From contig CP136066.1 of NCBI GenBank assembly GCA_032622095.1, positions 92,461,319-92,525,318 on the forward strand: a stretch of 64,000 bases of DNA, written 5' to 3'. Within the stretch, counting starts at the first letter, position 1, and the number at the start of each line of letters is the position of its first letter. The DNA comes from Siphonodentalium dalli (taxonomy: Eukaryota; Mollusca; Scaphopoda; Gadilida; Siphonodentaliidae). The translations under genes were made by a program, and so were the position numbers. The notes below the pieces were generated by a model, which was not told where the DNA came from, did not search any database, and saw nothing but the letters and a program-made list of their open reading frames with translations. Positions 25,589 to 37,778 of the stretch are shown here, piece by piece.

Positions 25589-27385
25589 GTGAGTCACATG
25601 AAGAATACGGTTATTATCGTGAGCACGAATCCTCCAGAGAAAAGGTCATAGTATGTATGTCAAAATTGTATTATGTCGGTGCTGATGTCTCCCGTTACAT
25701 ATGCTCTGTGGTGTTTTATTTTCTAAGATGCTATCGAATGTGGTCATGAATTTGTCAATACCTTCATTTGGTGCAAGTTCAAGTTGTTTATTTGTAATGT
25801 ATATATCATCATAACAATGATAAAAAGGTAACAAACAAAAAATAATGATAATACATTACTGGGAGGTGGCATGGCTTTCTGGTCGTCTTCCTGCCATCTC
25901 CCAGGAAAAAACTTCCTTTCTGGATCAGAGCTCCCCTGGTCAGTGGTCATACTTTCAAATTAAACTTATGCTTAAATGCATTGCAACTTTTATCAACAAC
26001 ATAATAATACTGCTGCAATATCATTGGATAATAATTATTGCTGTTTTTTTCATTTAATGAAAATTGTTGAATGAAAATGAAAATGAAAATGACGATGAGA
26101 TAGAACAAGTATCTAAATATCTAAACAAATATCAGTTTCCTATGATGTGTTAGTGATATGTTATGACTATGACTACCCCATGACATGACGCCTGGATACC
26201 AATCATGACAATATAAGTTTTACATTCAACTTTCAAGGTAATACTCGATTAATTATTGTGTAACCTGGCGTTTAAAGTTGGTACGTGGCATAAGGGATTG
26301 TGACTATAGCGGATTGTGCAATATTAGACAGATGCGATATCGATGTGGATTGCACTAGCTAAGAGCTGCTAGCAATTGTGTATTGGAGTGAATCTGAATC
26401 ATTGATATGTAAGCATAAACCTTCTGTTCCAGCATGGTTATCGGTTAGGTATTAACTTACATGGGATGCAAGCTAGGAATTTTATATGTTGATGCTTGTT
26501 TATTTGTAAGGTTTCCGTGACTATTGTAACATGAACAAGTTATTAATAGCTTACATGACACACCACATTACATAGTGAATCGAAATTCGCGTTGATGCTT
26601 CGACATTTGAGGGTGCTAAGTAATGATTATTATTTACTTGTTCTTTGGTCTGCATTGGAGAGATATATTGCCAGCTATTGGTATTTAATGGAGAACATGA
26701 ATAGTATTAATTTTCATCTTCCGCGTCAGTCAATTTTGGTGTCAAATAATAGTCATCGGAATCGTGAACTTTACACAGATGTACTTTGTTTACTGCATAA
26801 TTGATGATTATTGCGGGTTATACTGAACTGTGTGCCATTTAATTTAGTAAACGATGAAACTCAGAAGTGAAACATACCTACTCTGTGCACGGGTTATGTA
26901 TTTGTTATAAACGGGTATTAGTCAATTGAAAGGCTCCGCTCTGCGGGTCGCGCGCGATCAGTGGTCTTTGAATTGGTCGTATTAATTTATCAGCGGACGT
27001 GTGTCTTTATTTTTAGTTGTGGCGTATCCTTAGCAGCAACTGTAATGAGGTATGGAATGTTATCACCGTGGCCCAATCGACAATGTTGTCCCTTCAAATT
27101 TCTGATTGTGTAGATAAAAAGTGCACTACTGTACATATTACATTTCTTTAATCAGAAAAGGTTGTTTTGTTAACTAGTTCACAGACACACAACAACTGGT
27201 TACATCAGTGCAGCAGTAGTCTTGTAAAAGAGCCATACGTGTTAATGGCCACGACCACATGCCCCACAATGCACACTGGCTATACATACAATGGTTTTAT
27301 GGTAGTTTTGGAAACACCAAGTTTTTATAGACACTTAAATTTACATTTGTATTGGCATGTTATGTGTATCTTCTATTGTTTAAAG
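25589..27385. other. iGluR intron
   Basis: A short AAAATG repeat occurs near 26,070. No gene or bounded element seen. Confidence 0.4.
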
Positions 27386-27722
27386 GAGGCAGATTTAGCC
27401 ATCGGACCAATCACTGTGACTGAAATCAGGGAGAAGGTGATTGATTTCGTTAAGCCGTTTACAGACGAAGGCGTTGGGATAATGACAATTACTGGCCACC
27501 ATGGCACAGTTACACAGATGTTTCGGCTCTTCCACCCTCTATCTTGGTTAGTGTGGTGCCTAATAGGGGTCGGTGTGGTTTTCATCGGCCTGTCTCTAAC
27601 TGCTGTTTTGTATATCCAAAGGCGAGCAATAAATGACGAGAGTGCTGGCCATGACAAGTTTGTAGATGAAAGCTGCTTTTCCGATAACCTGTGGTTGGTG
27701 TTCTCCTACTTTACGGAACAAG
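27386..27722 (+). CDS. iGluR exon 7 (end of S1, M1, pore loop)
   Basis: It runs from acceptor TTAAAG to donor GTACTT, 337 bp, phase 0 to phase 1. EADLAIGPITVTEIREKVID carries the ligand-pocket Thr and Arg (AGG at 27,428-27,430). VKPFTDEGVGIM is the conserved turn. M1 is LSWLVWCLIGVGVVFIGLSL. The pore loop NLWLVFSYFTEQG aligns with NSLWFSLGAFMQQG of AMPA receptors. That puts Glu (GAA, 27,716-27,718) at the Q/R site that sets calcium permeability and polyamine block. Family members usually have Gln, Arg or Asn there. Confidence 0.95.
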
Positions 27723-28162
27723 GTACTTGTACATAGCAAATGCATTATAATATGATTCAGCATTACGCACCAAAATTGTTTCATATATTCTATTTTATTG
27801 CGCGCCCGGATTAGAATAGTTCGATTTCCCCACGCAGGGAGGTAGGCATCCATAGTGTGGCAGCCGGTTCACCGCGGGTTCAGTCAGTTAGGGTGGTGTT
27901 TGAGTTAATTTGAGCCGACGTAATCAATAGCCTAATAACGCCTCTTAATCGTGCTTCTGATTAAACAACATATCCTCGCGCAAATATGCACACAATCGAC
28001 CTATAAAGTGAAAGAGATACATAAGGTGATATTTTTATTCTAAAGTAAACAGATATAATGGAGTCATATCCGTTATTTCGTTTTATAGCGCGGGTCACAG
28101 TGAAAACACATGTTAAAGAGGGTACACCCGAAAAGTCGTGAGTTGGTTTATTCAGTCCGTGT

Positions 28163-28314
28163 CCGCACATAATCTGCTTAGAATCGTCTCATTATCAGTC
28201 AATAGTGTGAATAAAACGTTCTCATTTTCAGAACATTATCTACTCAAAATCAGGACATTCTAAGCAGATTATCTACTTAAAATGAGTTGTATTTTAAGCA
28301 GATAAAATGTGCGG
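28163..28314. mobile_element. Short foldback MITE
   Basis: CCGCACATAATCTGCTTA at the left pairs with TAAGCAGATAAAATGTGCGG at the right, and internal words ATTCTAAGCAGATTAT and TAATCTGCTTAGAAT repeat the pairing. No target duplication was defined. Confidence 0.6.
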
Positions 28315-28344
28315 GGTTTCGGGAGAACCGACTGGATTAAATTA

Positions 28345-29671
28345 ATGGGCTATGTTGTATTATCTCGTTCCGTGCAAGCTGCTAGAACATATCATATACA
28401 GCCACATCATTAATCACACAAAATCCTAACTTCACTCAACCATGGTTTCCGGTCAAAGTACTCTTGCGTAACTCAACTAGCAGTAACAACTGATGGCACA
28501 TTACAGTCATTCGACAACGGCAAACAAGTTGATGTTGCCATCCTGGACTTTTCTAAGGCATTTGTTACGGTGCCTCACCGTAAATTGCTTCACAAACTGC
28601 AACATTATGGCAACAGAGGCCAGCTGCACAACTGGATGAGCTCCTTCCTACAAAATCGGAAAATGAAGGTAGTAATCGACGGGAAACAATCAGAGGAGGT
28701 ACATGTAGAATCTGGAGTACCCCAAGGTTCAGTGCTGGGCCCGTTGCTATTCATATGCCATATCAACGACCTACCAAATGACATCGCCTCTAAAAATCCG
28801 CCTTTTTGCAGACGACTGCCTATTATACAATGAAATATCATCGTTTAAGGATCACCTCAAAATGCAGAAAGATTTAAACACACTGAACGATTGGGCCAAC
28901 ACCTGGGGGATGAAGTTTAACACCAAGAAATGCCATATCCTATCAATCAAGAAAAAATCCAATTACTACTACACACTAAACAACGAGGTACTCGCAGAGG
29001 TCAACGAACATCCGTACCTCGGAGTGACACTCACATATAATATGGATTGGAGTTCCCAGATCAACAACATATCGAGGAAAGCATCATACACGCTTAGCTT
29101 CCTACAACGAAACCTTAAGCATTGCTCAGAAGACCTACGCAAGCTAAGTTACATATCGCTAGTAAGATCAACCATGGAATATGCAGATATAATATGGGAC
29201 CCATACGAAAAACGAATCATCGTTAAACTTGAGAAAATCCAAAGAAGAGCAGCTCGTTTCATCAAAAAAGACTATAGAAGCAGATTTGAGGGTGCGGTCA
29301 CAAACATGCTAATTGCCCTAAAATTCCAACCACTCGAGACCAGGAGGAAAACCAACAGGTTGACATTCTTGCACAAAGTAGTGGACGGGGCCTTCCCAGC
29401 CATTCCCCCACAAAAGTATGCAAACTACTCTCTAAAACGAGTTCGTAAGAAAAACAAACACCTGGAGGGATACGAAACATCCAAATTCCCTCAGCATCTC
29501 ATACGAAACCACGAAAGATGCTTCGAACTCACACAAACAATAAACACGGAAGGATACAAACATTCAGTGTTTATTAGAGCAAAGATCGATTGGAACCAGC
29601 TGGACGGGAAATTCTTAGATAGCCTGGACTCTACAACATCATTCCAGGAGTATCTACAGGCAAACATCTAG
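28345..29671 (+). pseudogene. CR1/L2-like LINE, 5'-truncated RT and C-terminus, frameshifted
   Basis: Homology starts inside the RT fingers (PCKLLEHII, LNHGFRSK) and continues with DVAILDFSKAF, GVPQGSVLGPLLF and, after a frame change near 28,790, RLFADDCLLY. Then come FNTKKCHIL, YLGVTLT, SLVRSTMEYADIIWDP and a stop at 29,669. A frame change also occurs near 28,430. The catalytic FADD is intact, but the truncated and shifted copy cannot act. 5' truncation is normal for LINE insertion. It lies in the iGluR intron between the pore-loop and M3 exons. Confidence 0.9.
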
Positions 29672-30591
29672 CGCCTCCACACCCGTCGTAACACGCCAGA
29701 ACTGGTTTCTACGACGTATCACTACAGAAAGACAGAATCTCCGTGCTCGTATTTTATTTGTTTATTCAATTTTTATGTTCGTGTATTATAGCGCGTCTTT
29801 TCTCAAAGGTTAACTGAATTGTGCATATGATACATGCTTAAAAATTCGTGTATAACATAAGAGTCTGTCCAGTTTGTGGTTTATGAATAATCTGTAACAG
29901 TGTTTCAAGAGGTAGAACCTGGTGTGTGGAAAATTCCATCAATTATTTATACAGCGGCATATGCAGACGTAAATGCGACCACGGGTTACGGAGCACACAA
30001 GTTATGTACATATGTTCTGAATGTCACACAGCTCAAATGATAATATTGACATCATTGTGCTTGCGTTTTTATAACCGTTGTTACTTTGTCGTGCTCTAAG
30101 TGGTCACAATACGAGAAAATGGCTCCAAAGCATACCGCTTCGAAAATATGTGAGTCAGCAGACCGAATTGGTGTCGATCTCGAAGAAGGTGACCGATGTC
30201 GACATGGAATCGATCTCGAATAATATACTCGCAGGACCCTGCAGTACTGAATTAATCTTGTTTCAACTTGAACCAACTGAGCTGAGTGGCTTTTGCGGAC
30301 GGACGTACGTATACCCATTAACATTCACAACGAGCAATTGGGGCCCAATATATAGAACACAGTTTTTGTTTTGATACCGAAATATCTCATGATTGTCTGG
30401 AAAGAAATATCGAATTATCACGAGCGGTTGCAAGCCACGAATGAGATGTTTAAGGTATTCTACCACAAAAACTGTAGGTATTCTTTTTATTATATGCACC
30501 TTATTACAGCTCAATGTTGCTAAGTTATGCAGCATTGTTACTTTTAATAATACAGCAAATTGAACAATACGGTACTCGGGAAGAATACTTC

Positions 30592-32440
30592 CTGCTAATC
30601 ATAGGTGCACAATTTGCTAGATAAAGCAACAAGACTTGTGCAAATAAATGAAACACGGAATCGAAATTAACAAGGCTCCGTGTCACCACAGTCGAAATAT
30701 GTAAATCCCACGTGCAATGGTCACAGCTTCATTGTGCGTGATAAGTTGCGGCTATCCAATCAAAAACGCCGAATATCTGACGACACTTGATCGATTATAA
30801 GTTATTGTGGTGGATTAACGGCAACATACATGTACATGGTGTGGCATTGACGGCTTGGAATTTATGTTCAACCGAGTCAAGAAGCGACGAGGTTAAACAT
30901 AGGCTCCAGACCGTCAATGTCGCACCATGTTACCATCAATCCACCGCAATAACGTATATGTTCTGCCGACAGTTCTGGTCATCCTTAGAAATTTGACATT
31001 TATTCCGAAGAATCAGCAGAAAATGTCAAAATCTATCGCTCTCACCATAACTTTGTTCAACGCAAATGACGTCATGCAAAAGCAGACAAGCGATAGACGA
31101 TGGAACGGTTGTCTTGGTTTCGATTGTGTTAACTGCTCGAGACGTAAACATGGGATATGTTGCGCGGCTCTCTGACCAATGAACGACGCGGTTTCTTACT
31201 GGAGGCGGAACATTATTATATGTCAAGAGTGTCTGTTTCGAATTTACGCGCGTCTGATTTTGTTCGGAAAGTATTTCGCTTGTTTTACTTCGGCCTTCTA
31301 CCTATGGTGGTTCTCCTGTGAAATAACGGATTAAATTATTTTTAAAAAAAGATTTGTTTTCGGTATAAGTTAGTCCATACTTTTTGCTAATCACCCTTTG
31401 ATCGTCATTGTTTGTGGTTAAGTCATGGAAATAGGTCAATGAAACAAGTGTATATCCCAATATAACGCAACATTAGTATAGAAAGATATGACAGCTTGAC
31501 AGGAGCAGTGGACTTCGACAATATTCGATGATTCTACCTCGAAATCGACCTGGTGTGGAATTTATTTTTTCCTCAGTCTACGGTGGCATTTCGCTCCAAC
31601 AAAAACAATTTATTTTCCAATTCTTTTATTGACAAGTTGTGGACATAACCTTCGCTATAGCATCTGAAACGTTACTGACGGGATTTTAAAGATGTATCCA
31701 CCGAATTAAAACAGATTTTATCACAATTGTCTGATAAATACGACAGAGCACCTATGCGCGGCTTCAAAGTTTCACGTATATTTACAAGTAGTTTGTCTTA
31801 CCGCAGCTAGCTCTATGCAATAATTAGATGTGGGTGTGGTTTTCGGCCGCTGGCGGAAAGGTGAATTTGGCATAATCATGGGCGAAGTTATTTTTAGTAC
31901 AATCTTTTCCGAAAGCTATTGTAGGGTTGTCGATTTTTAAAATGTGCATTCATATAATATATGTGTCAATACTCCCAAGCACATCACCACATAAAATACA
32001 TCAATGTAGCGCAGTTATAGAAAATTTATTTTCAAACTTTTCGGTTAAAACTCATAACCTTAATCGAAACGAGAGTTATTTCTTATAGTTAATCCGTCAT
32101 TTCACAGGAGAACCACCAAAAGTAGAAGTTAGAAGTATAACGGGCGTATAACATTCAGACTATATTTCCGACAAAAAAGACACGTCAAGTTGAACGAGAC
32201 ACATGTCTCTCTAAACTGGTGTTCATCGAGTGATGAAATCGCGTCGTAGATTCAGCGTTTTTTGATTGGCTAGTCGCAACTGATTACGGATCGCGTGCCA
32301 CCGGGCAGCTGCAACTTGCTTGTGGGATTGATATATTCGACCCCGGTGACACAAACGCGTGTTTTAATTTCAGTGTTCATTTCTTTGCAATGTTAAATCT
32401 TGTTGATTTGTTTGGTTACTTGTACACTGCATATTAGCAT
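30592..32440. mobile_element. Long inverted-repeat element (~1.85 kb)
   Basis: Outer arms pair over about 200 bp: CCAATCAAAAACGC (left, near 30,755) with GCGTTTTTTGATTGG (right, near 32,255), GTGTCACC with GGTGACAC, and CAACAAGA with TCTTGTTG. A second, better pair lies inside: GGTGGTTCTCCTGTGAAAT at 31,306 and its complement near 32,118. The left side holds about 500 bp more than the right, including a hairpin. No coding frame was found. It looks like an old non-autonomous DNA transposon with long terminal inverted repeats; its outer limits are approximate. Confidence 0.7.
30801..30953. repeat. 153-bp imperfect hairpin nested in the inverted-repeat element
   Basis: GTTATTGTGGTGGATT pairs with AATCCACCGCAATAAC, and GTGGCATTGACGG with CCGTCAATGTCGCAC. 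The stem covers nearly the whole length, with a short loop near 30,880. Confidence 0.85.
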
Positions 32441-33541
32441 ATATTATGGTTATTGTCAATACAGTCATACCTGAAGGAATTATGATGCAGCACCAAAATT
32501 TCATGTTAAATCGTAGGAAGTATCGAACAGTTTCCAGGTACATTTTAGGCACGCGGTATAAGCGTGGTCACTCGACGCTGCTGTCATTTCGGTTGCGGGG
32601 AAAGTTATCGAGAATTAACCTAACTGGCAAAGTGTGTGACAGCCGAGTGTATAGAGAAATTCATTCGTTTGGTATATAACTTGTCCTCACTATTTAAATG
32701 CATTTCTTGTTGGGTCCTTTTCAGTTACCCCTTCCCTATAATCCACAACTGTTCCAACCTAGCGGAACCAATGACTTGTCGAAATGTAATAGGCTTTATG
32801 CATCCTACAATATGGACCACGCCACCGTCATAAATACATAAGTGAATAACTTATGTATGACTTAGTATATATTACACAATTATTATAATAGTTGAAAATC
32901 GATTCGTTGGAAAGCGTGACTGATATAGAGTCGTTATCAGTGCTAATTCACAAACAAAAACAGTAACAATGAGATATATATAATCCGCATCTTTGACATT
33001 CCAACTTCGGTTTCGTGACATCTTATTGCAGCATGGATCCGCGACTTTGAAACCATAAATTCTGGTCCGTACCCACACTTGATCGGGGATATATATTTTT
33101 TGTTTGGCGAACCGCACTACATGGTGCAACATTCTCGAACATATATATTTCTATGGATACACGCATTTCCCGCCGTCAGCGGTGGTTAATTATGCATCAA
33201 ACAAACTACATAACGCCAAAGAGTGTATATATTGTTTATAATAAAATCAGACATGAGCCGGAATTTCCATTAAATGTAGCGGGTGAGTGCAAGCTGTGGT
33301 CGCTATCCGGTTGAGGGGACATTCCGCTTTGCGAAAGTATGTTTTGGATAGTGGATATCATCCGTCAACAGGGCGATAAATTCGTTTATCTGAGGGAGGG
33401 TATGTTCATTTATAAAATAAAAACCGTATGGTCCGGTTTGGCGATACCTTCCGGTTGGTGATACCAGGTACACGAGGTGGTAAATACATTTTACATTTAT
33501 ACATGCTGTGGACATGATTGTTCCCATATAAACACCTACAG
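32441..33541. other. iGluR intron, 3' part before exon 8
   Basis: No supported gene or element. Confidence 0.4.
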
Positions 33542-33759
33542 GTAATGAACAGCGACATATTGCTGCGTACAGCAGGCTAATCGTCGGCACATGGTGGTTG
33601 TTTACGATTCTGATGTTGTCAGCTTATACAGCTAATCTCGCAGCATTTCTAACAGTAGCCGTTCCACACAACCTAATTAACAGCATCGATGACTTGGCTA
33701 ACCAGAACAAGATAAAACCACTTATTAAAGATGGGACCAACTTGAAAGACCTGTTCTCG
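33542..33759 (+). CDS. iGluR exon 8 (pore exit, M3, start of S2)
   Basis: It runs from acceptor CCTACAG to donor GTGAGT, 218 bp; two bases complete the Gly codon after FTEQ. GTWWLFTILMLSAYTANLAAF is M3 (Met-Leu-Ser then AYTANLAAF). The gating motif SYTANLAAF is nearly invariant; its first Ser is Ala here (GCT, 33,622-33,624). S2 begins with LINSIDDLANQ. The following KDGTNLKDLFS replaces the usual GSTKEFF, so the Ser/Thr that contacts glutamate's side chain in AMPA receptors is not conserved. Confidence 0.95.
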
Positions 33760-34309
33760 GTGAGTCATAGTTTTAGAATGAATGCAATATTTAGACCTTT
33801 ATAGCTTTGGCGAAATTTGCTCAATTATCTAACATTCGCGCCCAACATGAAGTTTACATCTTGCCGGTTCCTACGGTATATCATACTCGATTTGGTTTTT
33901 TTTGGAAAATGGTGTTTTGGCCACTATAATTCTCGTGCGACGATATATATGTCAGTAGTACATTGCTAGAAAGTGTTTCAAGATTTTTTTTTAATAATAG
34001 AATTATAGAAAGAGTACAGAAAATTGTGGAAGCAATGAACAATACAGACTACAGAGAATATCGATAGAGTGTACATGGTCTACTAACATTATAACACCTG
34101 AGATAAATGTGTGACATGGTACAAATTTACAAAACAATGCAGAAGGTGTAGTACGACTGACGACAATTAAGTTATACAACGATACTGATGTTTAAAATGA
34201 CAAGTGTCGGAATAGAGATTTATAATATGGACCTCTGACCCTTACTTTACTGAATAGCTTGTCGCATTATTAATACTAATAAATTGATTGATTGATTGAC
34301 GCATTATTA

Positions 34310-35085
34310 TACCCCCGCAACGAAGTTGTGGGGGTGTACTGGAATCAGCTTGTCCGTCCGTCGTCCGTCCGTCCGTCATCCGTCCGTCCGTTGACACAAA
34401 TTTGTCCGGATTTTTTCTCAGTCGTTTTATGATCATTTTCCGTGAAACTTGGCACAGACATCAACCACCATGGGAACCTGTGCACCCGCGATTATGACGT
34501 CTGTCGGACGTTATCCCCCCTTGTTCGACTTAGAAAAATTTCGCAACATATATAATTTTGTCCGAGTTTTTATTCCTACATTTTTAGGTCAATTTTTTAA
34601 AAACTTGACACAGATATTTAGTACCACGGGAACCTGTGCACCTGCGATTATGACGTCTGTCCGACATTTTTGGTGGAGTTATCCCCCTTTTTCGACTTAT
34701 AATTTATTTTTTTGCAACATGCATAATTTTGTCCGAGCTTTTATTCCTACATTTTTAGGTCAATGTTTTTTTAAATCTTGGCACTGATATTTAGTACCAT
34801 GGGAACCTGTGCACCTGCGATTATGACGTCTGTCTGACCTTTTTTTGGTGGAGTTAGTCCCCTTTTTCGACTTAGAACATTTTCGCAACATGCATAATTT
34901 TGTCCGAGTTTTATTTCTACATTATTCGGTCAATATGTTTAATATTAGGGTTAAGGTTGTGCACCTGCAATGGGAACTGCTATTTTATTATTTTAACTAA
35001 TAAATGTTTACTGACATGTGAAACATCTTAGTATTTTAAAAACACGGGGGTATCCTTAGTCCCATTGGGACAGTCACACCTCTAG
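34310..35085 (+). mobile_element. Helitron-like non-autonomous repeat with internal tandem core
   Basis: The left end has a strong hairpin ACCCCCGCAAC...GTTGTGGGGGT. The right end is GTCCCATTGGGAC (hairpin), ten bases, then CTAG followed by TT. This is the 3' layout of Helitron/Helentron-type elements. The interior holds 3 diverged copies (starts 34,466, 34,622, 34,795) of a ~156-173-bp unit with GGGAACCTGTGCACC and ATTATGACGTCTGTC. This resembles bivalve pearl-type repeats in layout; that comparison is from memory. CCGTCCGT repeats lie near the left end. A second copy is at 49,082. Confidence 0.75.
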
Positions 35086-35580
35086 TTAATACTAATATTC
35101 GATCCAGTTATATTGCGCATTATACTGTGAATTAGTTGCAATGCACTTTACATCAATTATTATTTACATCAAGATTAGCCTACTTACAAGATATATGGAC
35201 ATCCGAGCCGAGTGCTCTTTTTGACATATTCGTCGTGCGGAGCAGTCACAGTACAAGCGATCTTGCTCAACGGTCACAACTTGGCGCGATATTTGAACAG
35301 CGGAAGATCCGACAATCGCACGTCGCTTAATTCGACCAAGCCACGGTTGTGTGAAATCACAGACTAAGGTTTTCATATTCATTATGTCATTTTTTAGATA
35401 ATACTTTGAACATGGCTATTTGTTGATCTTATTATCTAAACATGCTTCAATGGCACATCTTCTCAATGGTTAAAAGGGAGGTTAGCAGAACAGCATCGCT
35501 ACAATGTCACAGTCGTGTTGGCAGACACCAGTATTTACTGTTAAAATCACTTGATATATCGTTTTTGTGTTATCCTTCAG

Positions 35581-35834
35581 AAGTCAGACGGCGATGTCTA
35601 CAAAAGGGTATGGGACCAAATAAAGGAGAGTGGTGTGTTTGCGAAGAACAACGACGATGGCGTTCGCCTTGCTCGGACTGGGAAATATGCCTTTTTACTG
35701 GACAGAAGTCCCCTAGATTATTACGCCGCTGTCGAGTGTGGTGACTTTGTCGTTGCTGACCAGACTTTCAACTCTGCTCCACATGCATTCTTTGTTCGAC
35801 ACGGATCGCCATATAAGCAAGAATTTAGTGGAAA
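35581..35834 (+). CDS. iGluR exon 9 (ligand-binding S2)
   Basis: It runs from acceptor CCTTCAG to donor GTAAAT, 254 bp, phase 0, ending two bases into an Asn codon. VYKRVWDQI, then GKYAFLLDRSPLDYYAAVEC and HAFFVRHGSPYKQEF match S2. The Asp (GAC, 35,701-35,703) holds the agonist amino group; NMDA, delta and many glycine-type receptors have Asp, AMPA and kainate receptors Glu. Reading on without splicing meets a stop at once, so the donor choice is firm. Confidence 0.95.
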
Positions 35835-36189
35835 GTAAATATAACAATGTGGGTGACAATTCACGAGATCAGAATATCATTACGTAAATATTTAGGTGAT
35901 ATGTGATGTATAAATCATGTTGGCTTTCACAAAGAGTTTTGAAAAATCGTGCTAAACGGGAAAATAAGTTTCGAAGTGACAATGTTTTTTTTAGTTCGGG
36001 CAAACACTGGTAAACAAACAGTCACGATCGAACACGGGGAAATTATTTCGAAAAAGGAGAAGAGGTTATTCCATTGAATTAACTCCGCACAACATAATTC
36101 ACAAATAATTCCATTGGAGTACACCGTCGATGTTGGTGTTGTTAGACGTTTTCCAGAAATCTTTAAAAAACATGACCACGAGCAGCCAT

Positions 36190-37000
36190 ATTGGATTTCA
36201 AATTTTAATCCATCAGCACACACCGCAGACCGAATTTATTGGAGAATTGTTTTGAAAATTTAAAGGCATGTCTAGAATCACATCTAGATGGGAACTTTCT
36301 AATTTGAACAATTTTCCATGTAAAATATTAAAATATGGCCGCCGGCAGCAATCTTGGAGTTTATACTTTGCATGGCTAAATGATTTGGCGCACCCTACAT
36401 ACCACATCCCTCATCCGATCAGCCCTAAACTTCATGCACATCTTCCGAGTGATCTCCAGATGGGAGCCTACAATTTTTCTCGAATTCTGTTAAAAACATG
36501 GACGCCACCGGTCGTCTTGGATAGCTCATATGATCATCACCAAACTTCTTATGGGTCTTCGGAGTGACCTCTAGATGGAAGCCATAAAAAAACATGGATT
36601 TTACTCTTGTTATGACTAAATCCTTCAGCACACTCTATAAGACACATCCCTAATCCGATCACCACCAAACTTGATATGGATCTTCACGGTGACCTCTCGG
36701 TGTGCATCATTATTCCCCCACGAAATTTGTTTAAAAACATGGCCGCCAGCAGCTGTCTTTGTTTTAAAATTTGAATCCATCGGCACACCCTGCAGCCCGC
36801 ATTTATTGGAGACTTGTCTACGATAAACAGGACCGCCGACAGCTATTATAGTTTATAATCTTAGCATGACATAATCCTTTGCCACACCGTACAGACCACA
36901 TCTTTCATCTGATCGTCACCAAACTTAATATCGATCTTCGGGGTGACCACTATAGGTGTGAGCTGTTAAATTATTTTGAATTTCATTGGAAAATAAGGCC
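36190..37000. repeat. Diverged ~121-bp tandem repeat
   Basis: The phrase (A/T)CACCAAACTT...ATCTTC.G.GTGACC recurs near 36,408, 36,529, 36,650 and 36,905, alternating with ACATGG(C/A)CGCC. The spacing is 121, 121 and about 255 bp. It lies in the last iGluR intron. Confidence 0.75.
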
Positions 37001-37486
37001 GCCAGCGGCTTTCGTGAATTTTATTATATATATTTCTCTTTATGACAGCATCTATTATTACTTAGACATTTTAAATTTCCGCATTCCCAATCACTCCATT
37101 GAATGTAACATATGAAATTACCTCATCCAATTTGAGCTACAGTGTCATTGAGACCTTCATGTACAAGAGCACGTAGGTGTTTTTATTATATCATATTTCC
37201 ATTATTTTAGTACATTTTGTGAGTTTCTAAGCTAAACCACTCACCTACATCGGATTTATTATCATTTTAAACCAGAAATTCTTATGTGCGTACATGCATA
37301 TATATAGAACTATGATATAAGCCATGACGCCAGGCAGCCGGGCAAAAATGGACATACAGTGAACTGGGTTAAAAACATTTGGCCCAAGAACAAAATAAAT
37401 AGCGCCATCCGAACCCTCAGTTTTCACTTGGATAAAATATGGTGGCAAAGTTTTTCTTTTTTTCATGAATACTATTTCCATTTCAG

Positions 37487-37778
37487 TGTAGCCAAAATGC
37501 TGGAATTTGGGCACTTCGTTCAATTGATTCGGAAATGGCGGCCCATGTCAAAATGTGAAAAGCAGACTTCATCAACAGCTAGCCTTGGCATGGAATATAT
37601 TGCCGGATTATTCGTACTGTATGCTTCTGTCTCTGTCGTTGCCGGCGTGTTTCTTGTGATTGAAGTACTCAGAGGATCCAGTTGTACGCGGCCCTGCTTG
37701 CAATCCAGAGACCTGCCCACTGTTTCTGGCATTGCATCTGACGAACCACAGAACCACGTTGAAGTGACGCGGTTATAG
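37487..37778 (+). CDS. iGluR last exon (end of S2, M4, cytoplasmic tail)
   Basis: It runs from acceptor TTTCAG to TAG at 37,776-37,778. Its first base completes the Asn codon from exon 9. MLEFGHFVQLIRKW is the last S2 helix, and RPMSKCE holds the Cys that normally pairs with S2. M4 is YIAGLFVLYASVSVVAGVFL. The tail is about 40 residues with no obvious PDZ-binding end (VTRL). A variant polyadenylation signal ATTAAA lies near 37,994. Confidence 0.95.

Larger units (their letters stand above)
11058..37778 (+). other. Ionotropic glutamate receptor-like gene, 10 exons seen, 5' end missing
   Basis: Ten exons on one strand join with matching phases into about 656 residues in receptor order: distal amino-terminal domain, S1, M1, pore loop, M3, S2, M4, cytoplasmic tail. 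The family forms tetrameric ligand-gated cation channels of the plasma membrane. Every intron has GT and AG ends. Agonist contacts kept are S1 GPIT, the S1 Arg in TEIRE and the S2 Asp in FLLDRS. NMDA and delta receptors have Asp at that S2 place; AMPA and kainate receptors have Glu. Departures are Glu at the pore Q/R site and AYTANLAAF for SYTANLAAF. The subfamily is not assigned. No frameshift or stop interrupts the exons, so the gene looks functional. Confidence 0.93.

Noticed and set aside
32446-32833. Overlapping ORFs of 65-77 residues in the intron before M3.
   Set aside because: They overlap the right arm of the inverted-repeat element and match no protein family.
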